The notes: generated by a model from the letters alone, not told the origin. 42,251 nucleotides of DNA from Sphingomonas paucimobilis NBRC 13935 (GCF_000739895.2 NZ_BBJS01000009.1:1-42251); one strand, 5' to 3'; positions 1 to 9,022 are shown, counted from the first letter of the stretch. Program-made: numbers and translations.

Positions 1-8
1 AGGAATAG

Positions 9-1373
9 TCATGCCCGCAGACGGTAGAGTGCCGCGCCGTGCGGCGGCAGGGTGGCGGCGATACGGCCGGTCGCGGGGCCCAGGTCACGGCTTTCCCACA
101 GGTTGCTCACCCCGACCGTACCCGTCAGGCCCAGATAGCGGAGCGACAGCCCCACCTCCTTCGCCTTGTCGCTGGTGTTGAACAGCGCCAGATAGCGATC
201 ATTCGGCGCGCCCTCGGGCTTGGCGGACCAGATGCGCGCGCCGTCCTCGACAAAATGCGGCTGGTTGTCGGTCGAGGCCTGGTTCACTGCAATCACCGCG
301 CGGTTGGTCAACAGCGCCAGTGTCGGCGCGTCGAGATGGCGCAAATCGCCGCCCATGATCAGCGGCGAGCGTGCGATTGACCACAGGGTCATCAGCGTAC
401 GCTGCTCGTCGGGCGTGAATTTGGTGTCGCGCTTGCCCAGCGCCAGCCGGCCGAGCGGCAGCATGTCGGCATCGGGCCATGCCCCCGCCCGACGCCACGG
501 GTTCCAATTCTCCAGCCGCGTGAACTGCGCCGCCAGCATCGACCATTCATCCCAGAAATCGTCGGAGATACGCCACATCTGCGCATGCCGGCGGACATGG
601 TCGCCCCGAATGACCGGTGTCTCGCCCGGTGACAGGCTGAGCATCATCGGCCGGCCGCTATTCTGGATGGCGCGGTGCGCCGCCTCGATCTCCGGCGCAT
701 GCGCATCATAGGGGCGGCTCATGTCGTCCATCTTGATGAAGTCGACGCCCCACGAGGCATAGAGCCGGAAGACGCTGTCATAATAGGCCTGCGCGCCGGG
801 CTTGGTCATATCGACGCCGTACATGTCCGGGTTCCACGAACAGATGCTCGACATATCGGCGATGTCGGAGGCATGATAGCGGGTCCCCAGGATCGGCAGG
901 TTGCGCTGCACCGCCAGGCGCGGGATGCCACGCATCAGGTGGATGCCGAATTTCATCCCCATCGCATGGACATCGGCCGCCAGCTTGGTGAAGCCCGAGC
1001 CATCGGCGCTCGACGGGAAGCGGTTGGGCGCGGGGATCAGCCGGCCATAGCCGTCCATCGCCGGCATCGGCTTGGCGCTGTACTCATAGCTGCTGGCATT
1101 GGGTTCATACCACTGGATGTCGACGGTGAAGATGTCATAGCCGAAGGGCAGCAGCTTCTCGCGCATGATCGCGGCGGTCTCGCGCGCCTGGGCTTCGGTG
1201 ATAGTGGTGGCAAAGCTGTTCCAGCTATTCCAGCCCATGGGCGGGCGCGGCGCGAGCAGGCCGGGGGTGGCGGGCGTGACCTGCGCCGCCGCTCCCCCCG
1301 CCGCCAGCATCGCCGTGCCCGTCCAAGCTGCGCCGGCCAGCGCCTGGCGCCGGTTGATCCCCTTGTCCTGCAT
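9..1373 (-). CDS. Exported GH27 alpha-galactosidase-like glycoside hydrolase
   Basis: 454-residue retaining glycoside hydrolase, expected to release terminal alpha-galactose (or a related sugar) from oligosaccharides in the periplasm or outside. A twin-arginine leader is visible (R9-R10 followed by an Ala/Gly-rich hydrophobic stretch ending near residue 31). The GH27 signature PMGWNSWNSF begins at residue 45. The likely nucleophile is D216 in DFIKMDD, and the likely acid/base is D272 in WRISDDFWDEW. The length fits a catalytic TIM barrel plus a short beta-sandwich. It is transcribed away from the neighbouring cytochrome operon and shows no functional link to it. The galactose catabolic genes at 34-36 kb could use its product. 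GH27 also contains beta-L-arabinopyranosidases and isomalto-dextranases, so the exact substrate is uncertain. The ATG start gives an intact leader. Confidence 0.88.
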   Translation of the reverse strand: MQDKGINRRQALAGAAWTGTAMLAAGGAAAQVTPATPGLLAPRPPMGWNSWNSFATTITEAQARETAAIMREKLLPFGYDIFTVDIQWYEPNASSYEYSAKPMPAMDGYGRLIPAPNRFPSSADGSGFTKLAADVHAMGMKFGIHLMRGIPRLAVQRNLPILGTRYHASDIADMSSICSWNPDMYGVDMTKPGAQAYYDSVFRLYASWGVDFIKMDDMSRPYDAHAPEIEAAHRAIQNSGRPMMLSLSPGETPVIRGDHVRRHAQMWRISDDFWDEWSMLAAQFTRLENWNPWRRAGAWPDADMLPLGRLALGKRDTKFTPDEQRTLMTLWSIARSPLIMGGDLRHLDAPTLALLTNRAVIAVNQASTDNQPHFVEDGARIWSAKPEGAPNDRYLALFNTSDKAKEVGLSLRYLGLTGTVGVSNLWESRDLGPATGRIAATLPPHGAALYRLRA

Positions 1374-1445
1374 TCATCCGCTCCCGCATGTCTTTGCGTC
1401 TATTAGTCAGGCAAATGGAGCGGGTTGCAAGCGAAGACTTGGGGC

Positions 1446-2489
1446 TCAGGATCGCGGCGGGGCGGCCCCGTCGCCCGCCAGATAGCGGGCGATGGGGTCG
1501 ATCATGTCCTTCGGGATGCGGCGCGCGATGACCGGCATCGTCGCATGGCTCTTGCGGGCATCGACGACATTCTTGTCGCCCTGCCAATGGCGCAGGCGCT
1601 CGGCGATATAGGTCGCGCGCTGGCCGGCGAGGACCGGATAGGGCTTGCCGGGGGCGTGGCAACTGACACAAGCGGGCAACTGCTTTTCGGGCAGGCCGCG
1701 CTCGACGATGCGGGCGGCTTCCGCGCTGCCGTTGGGCCGCGCACCCAGCCCCGGCATGGCGGCGAAGCGACGCACGGCGGCGGCCATTTCGGCGGGCTCC
1801 ATCCGCATCGCCACCTGCTGCATCACCGCGCTCGACCGGGTGCCGTTCGCATAGCCCTGTAGCGCGGCGAGCAGATAGGCGGGGTTCTGACCGCCCAGCA
1901 CGGGAATGTCGGGGGACCCGCGCCCCCGCCCGTCGGTGCCATGGCATCCGGTGCAATTGTCGGGATCGGTGGCGGGCGAGCCCTCGGCGACCAGCGCGCG
2001 ATACTGGGCCGGGGTCATGTCGGGCAGGCGGCGGACAAAGGCGACCATGCGGCGCACCTCGTCCTGGCGGTCCTGCACCGCCCAGGCGGGCATGCCGGTA
2101 TATTTGACGCCGTGCTGGAGAATCCAGAACAGCTGCTTGTCGGTCCATTCGCGCGCATTGACCGCCAGATCGGGTGCGGGCGGGGTGGCGGCCTGCATCA
2201 CCGGGGCCGGCTTCTGACCTGGTGCGCCGTGGCACACCGCGCAGCTATTGGCGAAATGGCCCGCCGCGCTGACCAGCCCGGTCGCGTCGCTGGGATCGTC
2301 GGGCGCGGTGAAGGCGGCATGGGTCTTCACCGAATTCCGCATCGCCCAGTGCAGGAACCAGTCGGTGATCGCCCAGTGTCCGCTCGACGCGGCCAGGTTC
2401 ATGACCCCCGACCAGGCAAAGGCCATGCCCAGCGCGAACAGGCCGATCAGCGTGACGATCACGCGTTTCCAGGTGATGCGGATCGTCAT
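1446..2489 (-). CDS. Membrane-anchored triheme cytochrome c
   Basis: 347-residue protein with one N-terminal membrane anchor (about residues 8-28) and three class I haem-binding motifs: CAVCH (83-87), CTGCH (179-183) and CVSCH (274-278). It should carry three c-type haems on the periplasmic side and pass electrons to the caa3 oxidase encoded upstream. Its ATG overlaps the stop codon of the ctaG-like gene by 4 nt, so it is the last gene of a translationally coupled oxidase operon. An open frame continues upstream but runs through the ctaG gene and lacks the anchor at its N-terminus, so the ATG at 2489 is preferred. Cytochromes of this three-domain type often accompany alcohol or sugar dehydrogenases. 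Here the operon position points to the oxidase instead. Confidence 0.85.
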   Translation of the reverse strand: MTIRITWKRVIVTLIGLFALGMAFAWSGVMNLAASSGHWAITDWFLHWAMRNSVKTHAAFTAPDDPSDATGLVSAAGHFANSCAVCHGAPGQKPAPVMQAATPPAPDLAVNAREWTDKQLFWILQHGVKYTGMPAWAVQDRQDEVRRMVAFVRRLPDMTPAQYRALVAEGSPATDPDNCTGCHGTDGRGRGSPDIPVLGGQNPAYLLAALQGYANGTRSSAVMQQVAMRMEPAEMAAAVRRFAAMPGLGARPNGSAEAARIVERGLPEKQLPACVSCHAPGKPYPVLAGQRATYIAERLRHWQGDKNVVDARKSHATMPVIARRIPKDMIDPIARYLAGDGAAPPRS

Positions 2490-3064
2490 GCGTGCGCCTC
2501 CTGACGGGTCTGGAGCAGCCGGCCGAGCATCGCCAGCCCGCCGACGAGATAGGCGATGCCGCCGACCAGCAGCATCACCACGCCCGCCATCTGCTGATCC
2601 TCCAGCGCGCCCGCGCCGTGATGGCTGTAGAGTGGGCGGGGGGCCAGGCCGATCAGCGCGCCGAGCAGGGTCATGTGCATCGAGGTGACGAGCAGCGCCA
2701 TCACCCCCGCCGCACGGTGACGCGGCGCCAGCACGGCGGACCAGAGCAGCAGGCCGGCGGCCAGGAAGCTCGCCTGTTCGGCAACCAGCCACAGCGGCTG
2801 ATGATCGGCCAGCCGCCGGAGAGCGGGCACATGCCATCCCCACACGATCACCGCCTCGACCATGGCGGCAACCAGGGGCGAGGCGAAACGCGGCCAGCGT
2901 TCGGCCGGGTCGAACCGATGCCCCTGTATCCCCACCGCCAGCAAGGGGGCGGCGACCGCGACGGCGATCATATGCGCCGCCATATGCCCCGTCATGCCCC
3001 AGCGGCTGAGCGACCAGCCGAGAGGGAGCAGGGCCAGACCCGCGAACAGGTTGGCGCGCCTCAT
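2486..3064 (-). CDS. ctaG: CtaG-like (caa3-type) cytochrome c oxidase assembly protein
   Basis: About 192 residues, almost entirely hydrophobic, with roughly five to six predicted membrane spans and conserved-looking histidines in spans (GHMAAH, WGWHVP, TSMHMT, YSHHGAGALEDQQMAG). This matches the caa3_CtaG membrane family that is encoded with caa3 oxidases. It is distinct from the Cox11/CtaG copper chaperone of mitochondria. The role is presumed assembly or copper delivery to the oxidase in the inner membrane. The ATG at 3064 overlaps the preceding stop (ATGA), which is a stronger start than the in-frame TTG six nt upstream. It sits fourth in the oxidase operon. Confidence 0.8.
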   Translation of the reverse strand: MRRANLFAGLALLPLGWSLSRWGMTGHMAAHMIAVAVAAPLLAVGIQGHRFDPAERWPRFASPLVAAMVEAVIVWGWHVPALRRLADHQPLWLVAEQASFLAAGLLLWSAVLAPRHRAAGVMALLVTSMHMTLLGALIGLAPRPLYSHHGAGALEDQQMAGVVMLLVGGIAYLVGGLAMLGRLLQTRQEAHA

Positions 3065-3438
3065 CGGCAATCGCCCAGCATGATCACCGGCAACGCGGTG
3101 AAGATCACCGCGACGAAGCTCAGGCCCGCCAGCAGCATCGTCGAATAGGCCAGGAAGCGCAGCCGATCGATGTCGGTGCCCTCCTGATGCGGCGGCGGAT
3201 CACCGGGCGTACGCGACTGCTGCCAGGCGATCACGCCCGAGGCGACGATCAGGACCAGCGCGACGACCGTGCCGATGGCGAAGGCGGTGGGGAACAGCGC
3301 CCACTCCCCGATCTTCTCGCAACTGATGGCCGCCCAGAGATAGGAGAACAGGAAATGCACCGCCCAGACGGTCGGCGGCACGATCAGCGTCCACAGCGTG
3401 ACACGCAGCCGGCTGGCGCGTTGCAGCCAGCGCTTCAC
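3061..3438 (-). CDS. Small membrane protein of the caa3 oxidase operon, function unknown
   Basis: 125-residue protein with three predicted membrane spans (about residues 12-36, 48-70 and 95-118) and a short charged loop between spans 2 and 3. It starts with GTG that overlaps the stop codon of the fused subunit I+III gene, and its own stop overlaps the ATG of the ctaG-like gene. I do not recognise a named domain. The position between the oxidase core and its assembly factor suggests a small accessory or assembly subunit (for example a subunit IV-like role), but that is inferred from context alone. Confidence 0.7.
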   Translation of the reverse strand: MKRWLQRASRLRVTLWTLIVPPTVWAVHFLFSYLWAAISCEKIGEWALFPTAFAIGTVVALVLIVASGVIAWQQSRTPGDPPPHQEGTDIDRLRFLAYSTMLLAGLSFVAVIFTALPVIMLGDCR

Positions 3439-5945
3439 AGCCCCGTCTCCGGGAACCAGCCGATGGTCATATAGGTGACGATCGCGGTCAGCGCGAAGAA
3501 GTGCATATAGACGGTGATGTTGCGCAGATCGGCGTCATGGGTGGGGTCCATCTTTCCGGCCAGGCTGCGGGCCAGTGTGTAGAGCTGCATGACGACCGCG
3601 ACGGCGGCATGCGCGACCGTCCAGATCACCAGCACCCAGATGATGGCGGGATAGACATTGGCCTGCGGATCGAGGCCGTCGAGGCAGCGCAGGCCGGCGA
3701 ACAGCCCCGCGACCGCCATCGCCGCGCCGCCGATCAGCAGCAGGCGGGCGAGCATCACGCCGCCTCGCGCATGAACCTCGCGCGCGATCAGCGTCAGCGC
3801 CCAACTGGCCAGCGAGGGCGCCAGCGCGATCATCGGCGCGGCGATCTCCGGCCCGGCAAAGCCATCGCCGAAATCGGGATGGACGGTCCAGTAGAAATAA
3901 TAACCGAAGACGAGCCCCGAATAGGCGGTGGCATCGGCCATCATGGTGATGAACATCGCCCACCAGCCGGGCGCCGCTGGCCCCGAGCGATAGAGCGACA
4001 GATGCATGCCGTGCCCGATCGGCTTTTCGGGCTTTTCAGGGATTTCGGCGGTGTCCCACAGCCACCACAGCACGCAGGCGAGCGTCGCCACCCCGCCCAG
4101 CGCCGCGAGCAGATAGAGGTGATAGGTGGTCAGGATGAACACCGATCCGAGCGCGACGGCGGTGATCATCGGCTTGACGCTGGGCCCGCCCAGACGGATC
4201 ACCGAGACGGGCTTGGCATCCAGGACCGAGGTCACGATCGTCTCGCGCCGGCCCTCCTCGGCATCGGGCAGGAAGAAGCGGCCTTCGTCGACCTTGGCGA
4301 CGAAATCCTTCTGGTCCCAGATCGGATAGCGGCTTTCGATCAGCGGGACCGAGCGGATGCCCCAATCCTCGTCATCGGGCAGCGCCAGCCATTCCAGCGT
4401 GCCGGCGTTCCACGGATTGCGCGGCGATTTGGCGCGAGTGGGTGATAGCGCCAGATCGATGACCAGCACCAGCACGCCGGCGGCGAACAGATAGGAGCCG
4501 GCGGTCGAGGCGAGGTTGAGCCAGCCGATATTGAGCTCGGCCGGATAGGTGAAGACGCGGCGCGGCATGCCCTCCAGCCCCGAAAGGTGCATCGGGAAGA
4601 AGGTCAGGTTGATGCCGACGAACATGATCCAGAAGGCGATGCGCCCCAGCCGATCGGACAGCTTCTTGCCGGTAATCAGCGGCCAGTAATAATAGAGCCC
4701 GCCGAACAGCGGCAGCAGCGTGCCACCAATCAGCACGTAATGAAGATGCGCGACGACGAAATAGGTGTCGTGCGCCTGCCAGTCGAACGGCGCGATTGCC
4801 ACCATCACGCCGGTCAGCCCGCCGATGACAAACACCGCGAGACTGCCGCTCGCATAGAGCAATGGCGTCGACCATTTCACCTTGCCCGCCCAGAGCGTGG
4901 CGATGAAGGCGAAAATCTGTACGCCGGTCGGGATGGCGACCGCCTCGGACGCGGCGGAGAAGAAGGCCAGGCTGATCTTGGGCAGACCGGTCGCGAACAT
5001 GTGGTGGACCCACAGCCCGAACGACAGGAAGGCGGTGCCGACGGCGGCCAGCACGATCCACGGATAGCCCAGCAGGTGCCTCTGAGCGAAGGTGGGGATC
5101 ATCATCGCGAACAGCGCGATGGAGGGGAGGAAGACGATATAGACTTCCGGGTGGCCGAAGATCCAGAACAGGTGCTGCCACAAAAGCGGATCGCCCCCGC
5201 GCGCGGCATCAAAGAACGGCCAGTTCAGCAGCCGTTCCATCTCGAACAACAGGTCGCCCGCGATCAGCGGTGGGAAGGCGAACAGGATCATCACCGCCAC
5301 GACCAGGATATACCAGGCGTAGAGCGGCATCAGGTTCAGCCGCATACCCGGCGGCCGGCACTTCAGCACGCCGACGATCAGCTCGACGGCGGCGGCGACC
5401 GACGACACCTCGATGAAGGAAAGCCCCAGCATCCAGATGTCGGCACCCAGACCCGACAGGTCGGTGCGGGTGGTCAGCGGCGGATACATGAACCAGCCGC
5501 CATCGGGCGCGGCGTTGAAGAAGATCGAGCCCGCGACGAACACGCCACCGATCAGGAAGCTCCAATACCCGAAGGCCGACAGGCGCGGGAAGGGCAGGTC
5601 GCGCGCGCCCAGCAGCTGGGGCAGGAGAATGATCGATACCGCCTCGAACATCGGCACCGCGAACAGGAACATCATCACCGAGCCGTGCAGCGTGAACAGC
5701 TGGTTGAAGGTGTTCGCCGAGACGAGGTCGTTGTCGGGCACCGCCAGCTGGGTGCGCATGATCAGCGCCAGCACGCCCGCGAACAGCATGAAGCCGAACG
5801 CGGTCAGCGTGTACCACACGCCGACGCGGTTGTTGTTGGTATCGGTCCAGCGCAGGAACAGGCCGCTAGGCGGCTTCCACACTTCGCGGAGCCTCTCCTC
5901 CTGCGCGGCGCGGAGGGCGGGATCGTCCTGGGCGTGGAGGCTCAT
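3435..5945 (-). CDS. ctaD: Fused cytochrome c oxidase subunits I and III (caa3 type)
   Basis: 836 residues: an N-terminal haem-copper oxidase subunit I (about 30-530), a linker, then a subunit III-like domain (about 625-836) starting near GHGMHLSLYRSG. Expected catalytic residues are present: haem a ligand H87 (FTLHGS), CuB ligand H265 with the cross-link tyrosine Y269 (GHPEVY), CuB pair H314-H315, and H400/H402 (VAHLHYV) for haems a3 and a. The GHPEVY motif indicates the A1 subclass with a D-channel glutamate. It reduces O2 to water and pumps protons in the inner membrane. The I+III fusion is a known arrangement in some caa3 oxidases. The ATG overlaps the coxB stop by 4 nt and the stop overlaps the next GTG start, so all four proteins are probably made in step. 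Confidence 0.93.
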   Translation of the reverse strand: MSLHAQDDPALRAAQEERLREVWKPPSGLFLRWTDTNNNRVGVWYTLTAFGFMLFAGVLALIMRTQLAVPDNDLVSANTFNQLFTLHGSVMMFLFAVPMFEAVSIILLPQLLGARDLPFPRLSAFGYWSFLIGGVFVAGSIFFNAAPDGGWFMYPPLTTRTDLSGLGADIWMLGLSFIEVSSVAAAVELIVGVLKCRPPGMRLNLMPLYAWYILVVAVMILFAFPPLIAGDLLFEMERLLNWPFFDAARGGDPLLWQHLFWIFGHPEVYIVFLPSIALFAMMIPTFAQRHLLGYPWIVLAAVGTAFLSFGLWVHHMFATGLPKISLAFFSAASEAVAIPTGVQIFAFIATLWAGKVKWSTPLLYASGSLAVFVIGGLTGVMVAIAPFDWQAHDTYFVVAHLHYVLIGGTLLPLFGGLYYYWPLITGKKLSDRLGRIAFWIMFVGINLTFFPMHLSGLEGMPRRVFTYPAELNIGWLNLASTAGSYLFAAGVLVLVIDLALSPTRAKSPRNPWNAGTLEWLALPDDEDWGIRSVPLIESRYPIWDQKDFVAKVDEGRFFLPDAEEGRRETIVTSVLDAKPVSVIRLGGPSVKPMITAVALGSVFILTTYHLYLLAALGGVATLACVLWWLWDTAEIPEKPEKPIGHGMHLSLYRSGPAAPGWWAMFITMMADATAYSGLVFGYYFYWTVHPDFGDGFAGPEIAAPMIALAPSLASWALTLIAREVHARGGVMLARLLLIGGAAMAVAGLFAGLRCLDGLDPQANVYPAIIWVLVIWTVAHAAVAVVMQLYTLARSLAGKMDPTHDADLRNITVYMHFFALTAIVTYMTIGWFPETGL

Positions 5946-6910
5946 TTCAGGCCTTGCAGATAGCGGGCGAGGGCCAAGGCCTGGTCATTCGACAATTGGG
6001 AGAAGGACGGCATGCGCACACCCGGCTTGGTCTTTTCGGGGTGCCGGATGAAGGCGGCGACATGGCCTTCCGTCATCGGCAGGATGCCGGCGGCCAGCGT
6101 GCGGCGCGATCCGAAATGGGTGAGGTCGGGGCCGATCCGCGTCGGGGCGGTCACCCCGGCAATGGCATGGCAGCCATTGCAGCCATTGGCGGCGAACAGG
6201 CGCGCGCCTTCGCCATCGCCGGCCTGGGCCGGCCGTCGCTGTCCCGCCAGCCAGGTGTCGAAGGCGGCGGGCGGCATGGCGATGACGTCGAACGCCATCA
6301 GCGCATGGCTCAGCCCGCAGAATTCGGCGCATTGCCCGCGATAGCGGCCGGGCTTGTCCGCGCGGACGATCAGGTCGTTGGTGCGGCCGGGGATCATGTC
6401 CATCTTGCCCGCCAGCCCGGGTATCCAGAAGCTGTGCACCACATCGCCCGCGCCCAGGCGGAAGGCGACCGTGCGTCCGGTCGGGATGCGGATTTCGTTG
6501 GCGCTATCGACCGGCGCGGCACCGGCGGGACGATAGGTGACGCGCCACCAGAATTGCTCGCCATCGACAGCGATCTGCAGGTCGGCGGGCGCAACCGGGC
6601 GTGGACGCATATAGGGCAGCGAATAGGCGAGCAGCCCCATCAGCACGATGGTGGGGATGATCCCGCCCAGCCAGAGGACGATGCGCATGCCCTTTTGATG
6701 GCTGATCGCACCTTCGGGCGCACGGACGGCGTGCCGCATCAGCAGCGCGACCGCACCGGCGATGATCACCGCACCGACCAGCATGATAATGAACAGATGG
6801 CGGATATCGGCGGCATCGGCCCCGAACGGCGCCAGGGTCGATTGATGCCGATTGCATGCCGATAACAGGCATGCCGGCAGGACGGCGATGGCGACGTGGT
6901 TCCCCCTCAT
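5942..6910 (-). CDS. coxB: Cytochrome c oxidase subunit II with C-terminal haem c domain
   Basis: 322 residues. A lipoprotein-type leader has the lipobox LLSAC with C19. Two transmembrane helices follow (about 37-58 and 77-98), then a CuA domain and a fused cytochrome c domain. The CuA ligands are H159, C194, E196, C198, H202 and M205, within VVHSFW and QCAEFCGLSHALM. The haem c motif is CNGCH at 244-248, with a probable distal Met in VRMPSF. This is the diagnostic architecture of a caa3 oxidase, in which electrons enter through the attached haem c and CuA. It is the first gene of the five-gene operon. Two perfect TATAAT hexamers lie about 50-70 bp upstream on the same strand. Confidence 0.93.
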   Translation of the reverse strand: MRGNHVAIAVLPACLLSACNRHQSTLAPFGADAADIRHLFIIMLVGAVIIAGAVALLMRHAVRAPEGAISHQKGMRIVLWLGGIIPTIVLMGLLAYSLPYMRPRPVAPADLQIAVDGEQFWWRVTYRPAGAAPVDSANEIRIPTGRTVAFRLGAGDVVHSFWIPGLAGKMDMIPGRTNDLIVRADKPGRYRGQCAEFCGLSHALMAFDVIAMPPAAFDTWLAGQRRPAQAGDGEGARLFAANGCNGCHAIAGVTAPTRIGPDLTHFGSRRTLAAGILPMTEGHVAAFIRHPEKTKPGVRMPSFSQLSNDQALALARYLQGLK

Positions 6911-6957
6911 TCCGCCCGAACGCTCCGGTGGCGAAACGGTTCACGTTGCCGTCATCT

Positions 6958-6981
6958 AAATTATAACTTCGGATAATTATA
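6958..6981 (-). promoter_or_regulatory. AT-rich promoter-like site with tandem TATAAT hexamers before coxB
   Basis: In an otherwise GC-rich region the minus strand carries TATAAT at 6981-6976 and again at 6965-6960, 16 nt apart. They form the inverted repeat AATTAT-N8-ATAATT (6959-6978) between the tspO stop and the coxB start. No good -35 hexamer is seen at the usual distance (GTCGCA at 6988-6983 for the nearer box). It is plausible as the operon promoter or a regulator site. Confidence 0.4.
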
Positions 6982-7501
6982 CTGCGACGGGCGGGGCCGA
7001 TCCGTTACGCCGCCAGACCTCACCCGCCAGCACGGTGGCGAAGCCCAGCCAGCCGGCGAGTGGGATCACACTGATCGCCGCCGGCCGGTCGAGCGGCCAT
7101 GCGGTCGCCGCCAGCGCGACCGTGCCGCCGGTCATCGCCGCCGCCGCCACGGTGCCGGCATCGGGGCGATGCTCGCGAAAGAACAACTCGGTCCAGCCGC
7201 CGATCATCGCGCTATTGCCCAGCCATAGCGCGATGGCGGCGTGGCGACGGGGCGAGGCGGGCTGGCGAAGCAGACGATAGCCGCCAAAGGCCGCCAGGCT
7301 TTCCAGCACCGGCCAGACGGCGCCGAAAACCCGGTCGGGGGGCGTGAAGCCGGGCTTGTCGAGCCGGCGATACCAGTGGCGGATATGGGGGTGTGACGGG
7401 TCGGGGGCGTTGCGCCGCCCGACCAGCGCGCTCAGCCCCAGCACGCCAATGGCGATACCGCCCGCGATCCAGGGCGACATGCCCTTTGCCTTTCCGTCCA
7501 T
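6977..7501 (-). CDS. tspO: TspO/MBR family membrane protein
   Basis: 174 residues with about five membrane spans and the family pattern around KPGFTPPDRVFGAVWPVLESLAAFGGYRL, a slightly modified form of the WxPP...FG..W..LY motif. The tryptophan-rich tail has WTELFF. TspO proteins bind tetrapyrroles and cholesterol-like ligands. In Rhodobacter the homologue links oxygen or porphyrin status to gene expression. I chose ATG 7501 because GGAAGGA lies 11 nt upstream; a second ATG at 7480 would shorten the leader by seven residues. It lies between a PepSY protein and the oxidase operon on the same strand, which fits a haem- or respiration-related role. That link is inferred. Confidence 0.82.
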   Translation of the reverse strand: MDGKAKGMSPWIAGGIAIGVLGLSALVGRRNAPDPSHPHIRHWYRRLDKPGFTPPDRVFGAVWPVLESLAAFGGYRLLRQPASPRRHAAIALWLGNSAMIGGWTELFFREHRPDAGTVAAAAMTGGTVALAATAWPLDRPAAISVIPLAGWLGFATVLAGEVWRRNGSAPPVAV

Positions 7502-7571
7502 CGCCTGTTCTGTCCTTCCGCATGGCTTGCCGCCTTGCCGTCCCAACGGGCTGGCCATGCGCAAGTTTCCG

Positions 7572-9011
7572 TCAGGATGCGGTCGCTCGCCGCCCGAGGA
7601 GTCGTCCCACCGCCCGATCGAGCGCCGCGACGACCAGCAGCGAGGCGCCGAACAGCGGCAGCAGCAACGCCATGATCCCCAGCGAGACGAGCAGCCCACC
7701 GACCCGCGCGCCCGACAGCGGCGGCGGCGCACCCACGCGGCCGGCCGGACGGCGCTTCCACCACATCGCGATCCCACTGATCGCCAGCAGCCAGACGCCG
7801 ACACAGGCGGTGAGCATCAGCAACTGGTTCGCGCGGCCGAAATAATTGCCCATATGCACCTGCACGCCCCATTCGACCGCGCGGCCGACCGCACCATAAT
7901 CGGCGAAGCGAACCTCCGGCCCGATCGGGCGCAGCGAGTAGCGATCGACATAAATGGTCTGCTGCCCCTGTGGCCGGTCGGGATAGGTGAAGGCGGTATA
8001 GACCCCGGTCGGCCCGCCGGGCAGGAACAGGCGATAGCTGCTCTTCCACCCCAGCCCGGAGACGATCCGGGCGACCTGGTCGGTGCCGCGAATGACCGCC
8101 GGGTCGCGCGTTGCGCCGGGGGCGCCGGGGCCATGCTCGCGGTGCTCGGCATGTTCGTCCGGAGCCATCATCGCATGGCCATGTCCCGCCATGGTCGGCC
8201 CCGGTGCCATCGATCGGGGCATCGGGGCGTCCTCCAGCGTCCATGGCGCATCGCCCAGCGCGGTCTTGGCGGGTACGCTATAGGGGATGTTATATTGGCG
8301 ATAGGAGGATGGGTAACCGACTCCCGCCGCCCCGCTGACCCGGTGCAGCAGCGGCCCGGTCACACCCGCCCAGGGCAGGCCGGTCAGCACCAGAAAGCCG
8401 ATCAGCGCGCCGGTCCATAGACCCACCGGGCCGTGCAGATCGCGCCAAAAGCGCCGTCCTCGCCCCGACAGGCGCGGCCAGAATGTACCGCCGGCGCGCC
8501 AGCCCCCACGCGGCCACCACAGGATCATGCCCGTCGCCAACAGGACTAGCGCCCAGCAGGCGGCCAGCTCGACCAGCCGCTCGCCAAATATCCCCAGCAG
8601 CATCGAGCGGTGCATGGCATCGGCCCAGCCGACCAGCGTCCGGTCATAGACCACGCTGCCCAGCACGCGGCCCGTGCCCGGATCGACCGCGACGCGGCGC
8701 GGCTCGCCTTGATCGGGGTTGACGAAGATCACTGCCGATCGGTCGGCACGGCCGGGCATGTCGACGCGCGAGGCGGTGCCCGGATAGGCGACGAGCGCGG
8801 CTTCGATCATCCGCGATATGGGCACCTGCCTGGCATGTGGTGCGACCAGCCGCATCTCCGGATAGATCGCATCGTTCAATTCGTCGTTGAACAGATAGAT
8901 GGCGCCGGTCAGGCTGAGCATCAGCAGCACGGGCAGCACCAGCAGCCCGGCCCAGAAATGCCAGCGCCAGATGGTCCGGTGAAAGGCGGCTTTGTGTGGC
9001 GCGGCTGTCAT
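7572..9011 (-). CDS. PepSY-associated transmembrane protein
   Basis: 479-residue inner-membrane protein of the PepSY_TM type. It has an N-terminal span following RTIWRWHFWAGLLVLPVLLML, a large periplasmic PepSY-bearing region (about 60-180), two central spans, a second periplasmic region with a His-rich stretch (HGHAMMAPDEHAEHREHGPG, near 265-290), and C-terminal spans followed by an Arg-rich tail. Relatives are usually encoded with TonB-dependent siderophore or metal receptors and are thought to act in iron reduction or metal handling. No receptor is adjacent here. ATG 9011 is preceded by GTGAGGG; an upstream in-frame TTG at 9032 overlaps the previous ORF. The His/Met-rich loop suggests metal (copper or iron) contact, which is inferred. 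Confidence 0.85.
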   Translation of the reverse strand: MTAAPHKAAFHRTIWRWHFWAGLLVLPVLLMLSLTGAIYLFNDELNDAIYPEMRLVAPHARQVPISRMIEAALVAYPGTASRVDMPGRADRSAVIFVNPDQGEPRRVAVDPGTGRVLGSVVYDRTLVGWADAMHRSMLLGIFGERLVELAACWALVLLATGMILWWPRGGWRAGGTFWPRLSGRGRRFWRDLHGPVGLWTGALIGFLVLTGLPWAGVTGPLLHRVSGAAGVGYPSSYRQYNIPYSVPAKTALGDAPWTLEDAPMPRSMAPGPTMAGHGHAMMAPDEHAEHREHGPGAPGATRDPAVIRGTDQVARIVSGLGWKSSYRLFLPGGPTGVYTAFTYPDRPQGQQTIYVDRYSLRPIGPEVRFADYGAVGRAVEWGVQVHMGNYFGRANQLLMLTACVGVWLLAISGIAMWWKRRPAGRVGAPPPLSGARVGGLLVSLGIMALLLPLFGASLLVVAALDRAVGRLLGRRATAS

Positions 9012-9022
9012 CGTCGCCGCCC

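Noticed and set aside
6961..6980. ATAACTTCGGATA resembles one arm of a loxP site
   Set aside because: Only one arm is present, there is no facing arm across an 8-bp spacer, and nothing nearby suggests a Cre-type recombinase. It is better read as part of the AT-rich coxB promoter region.
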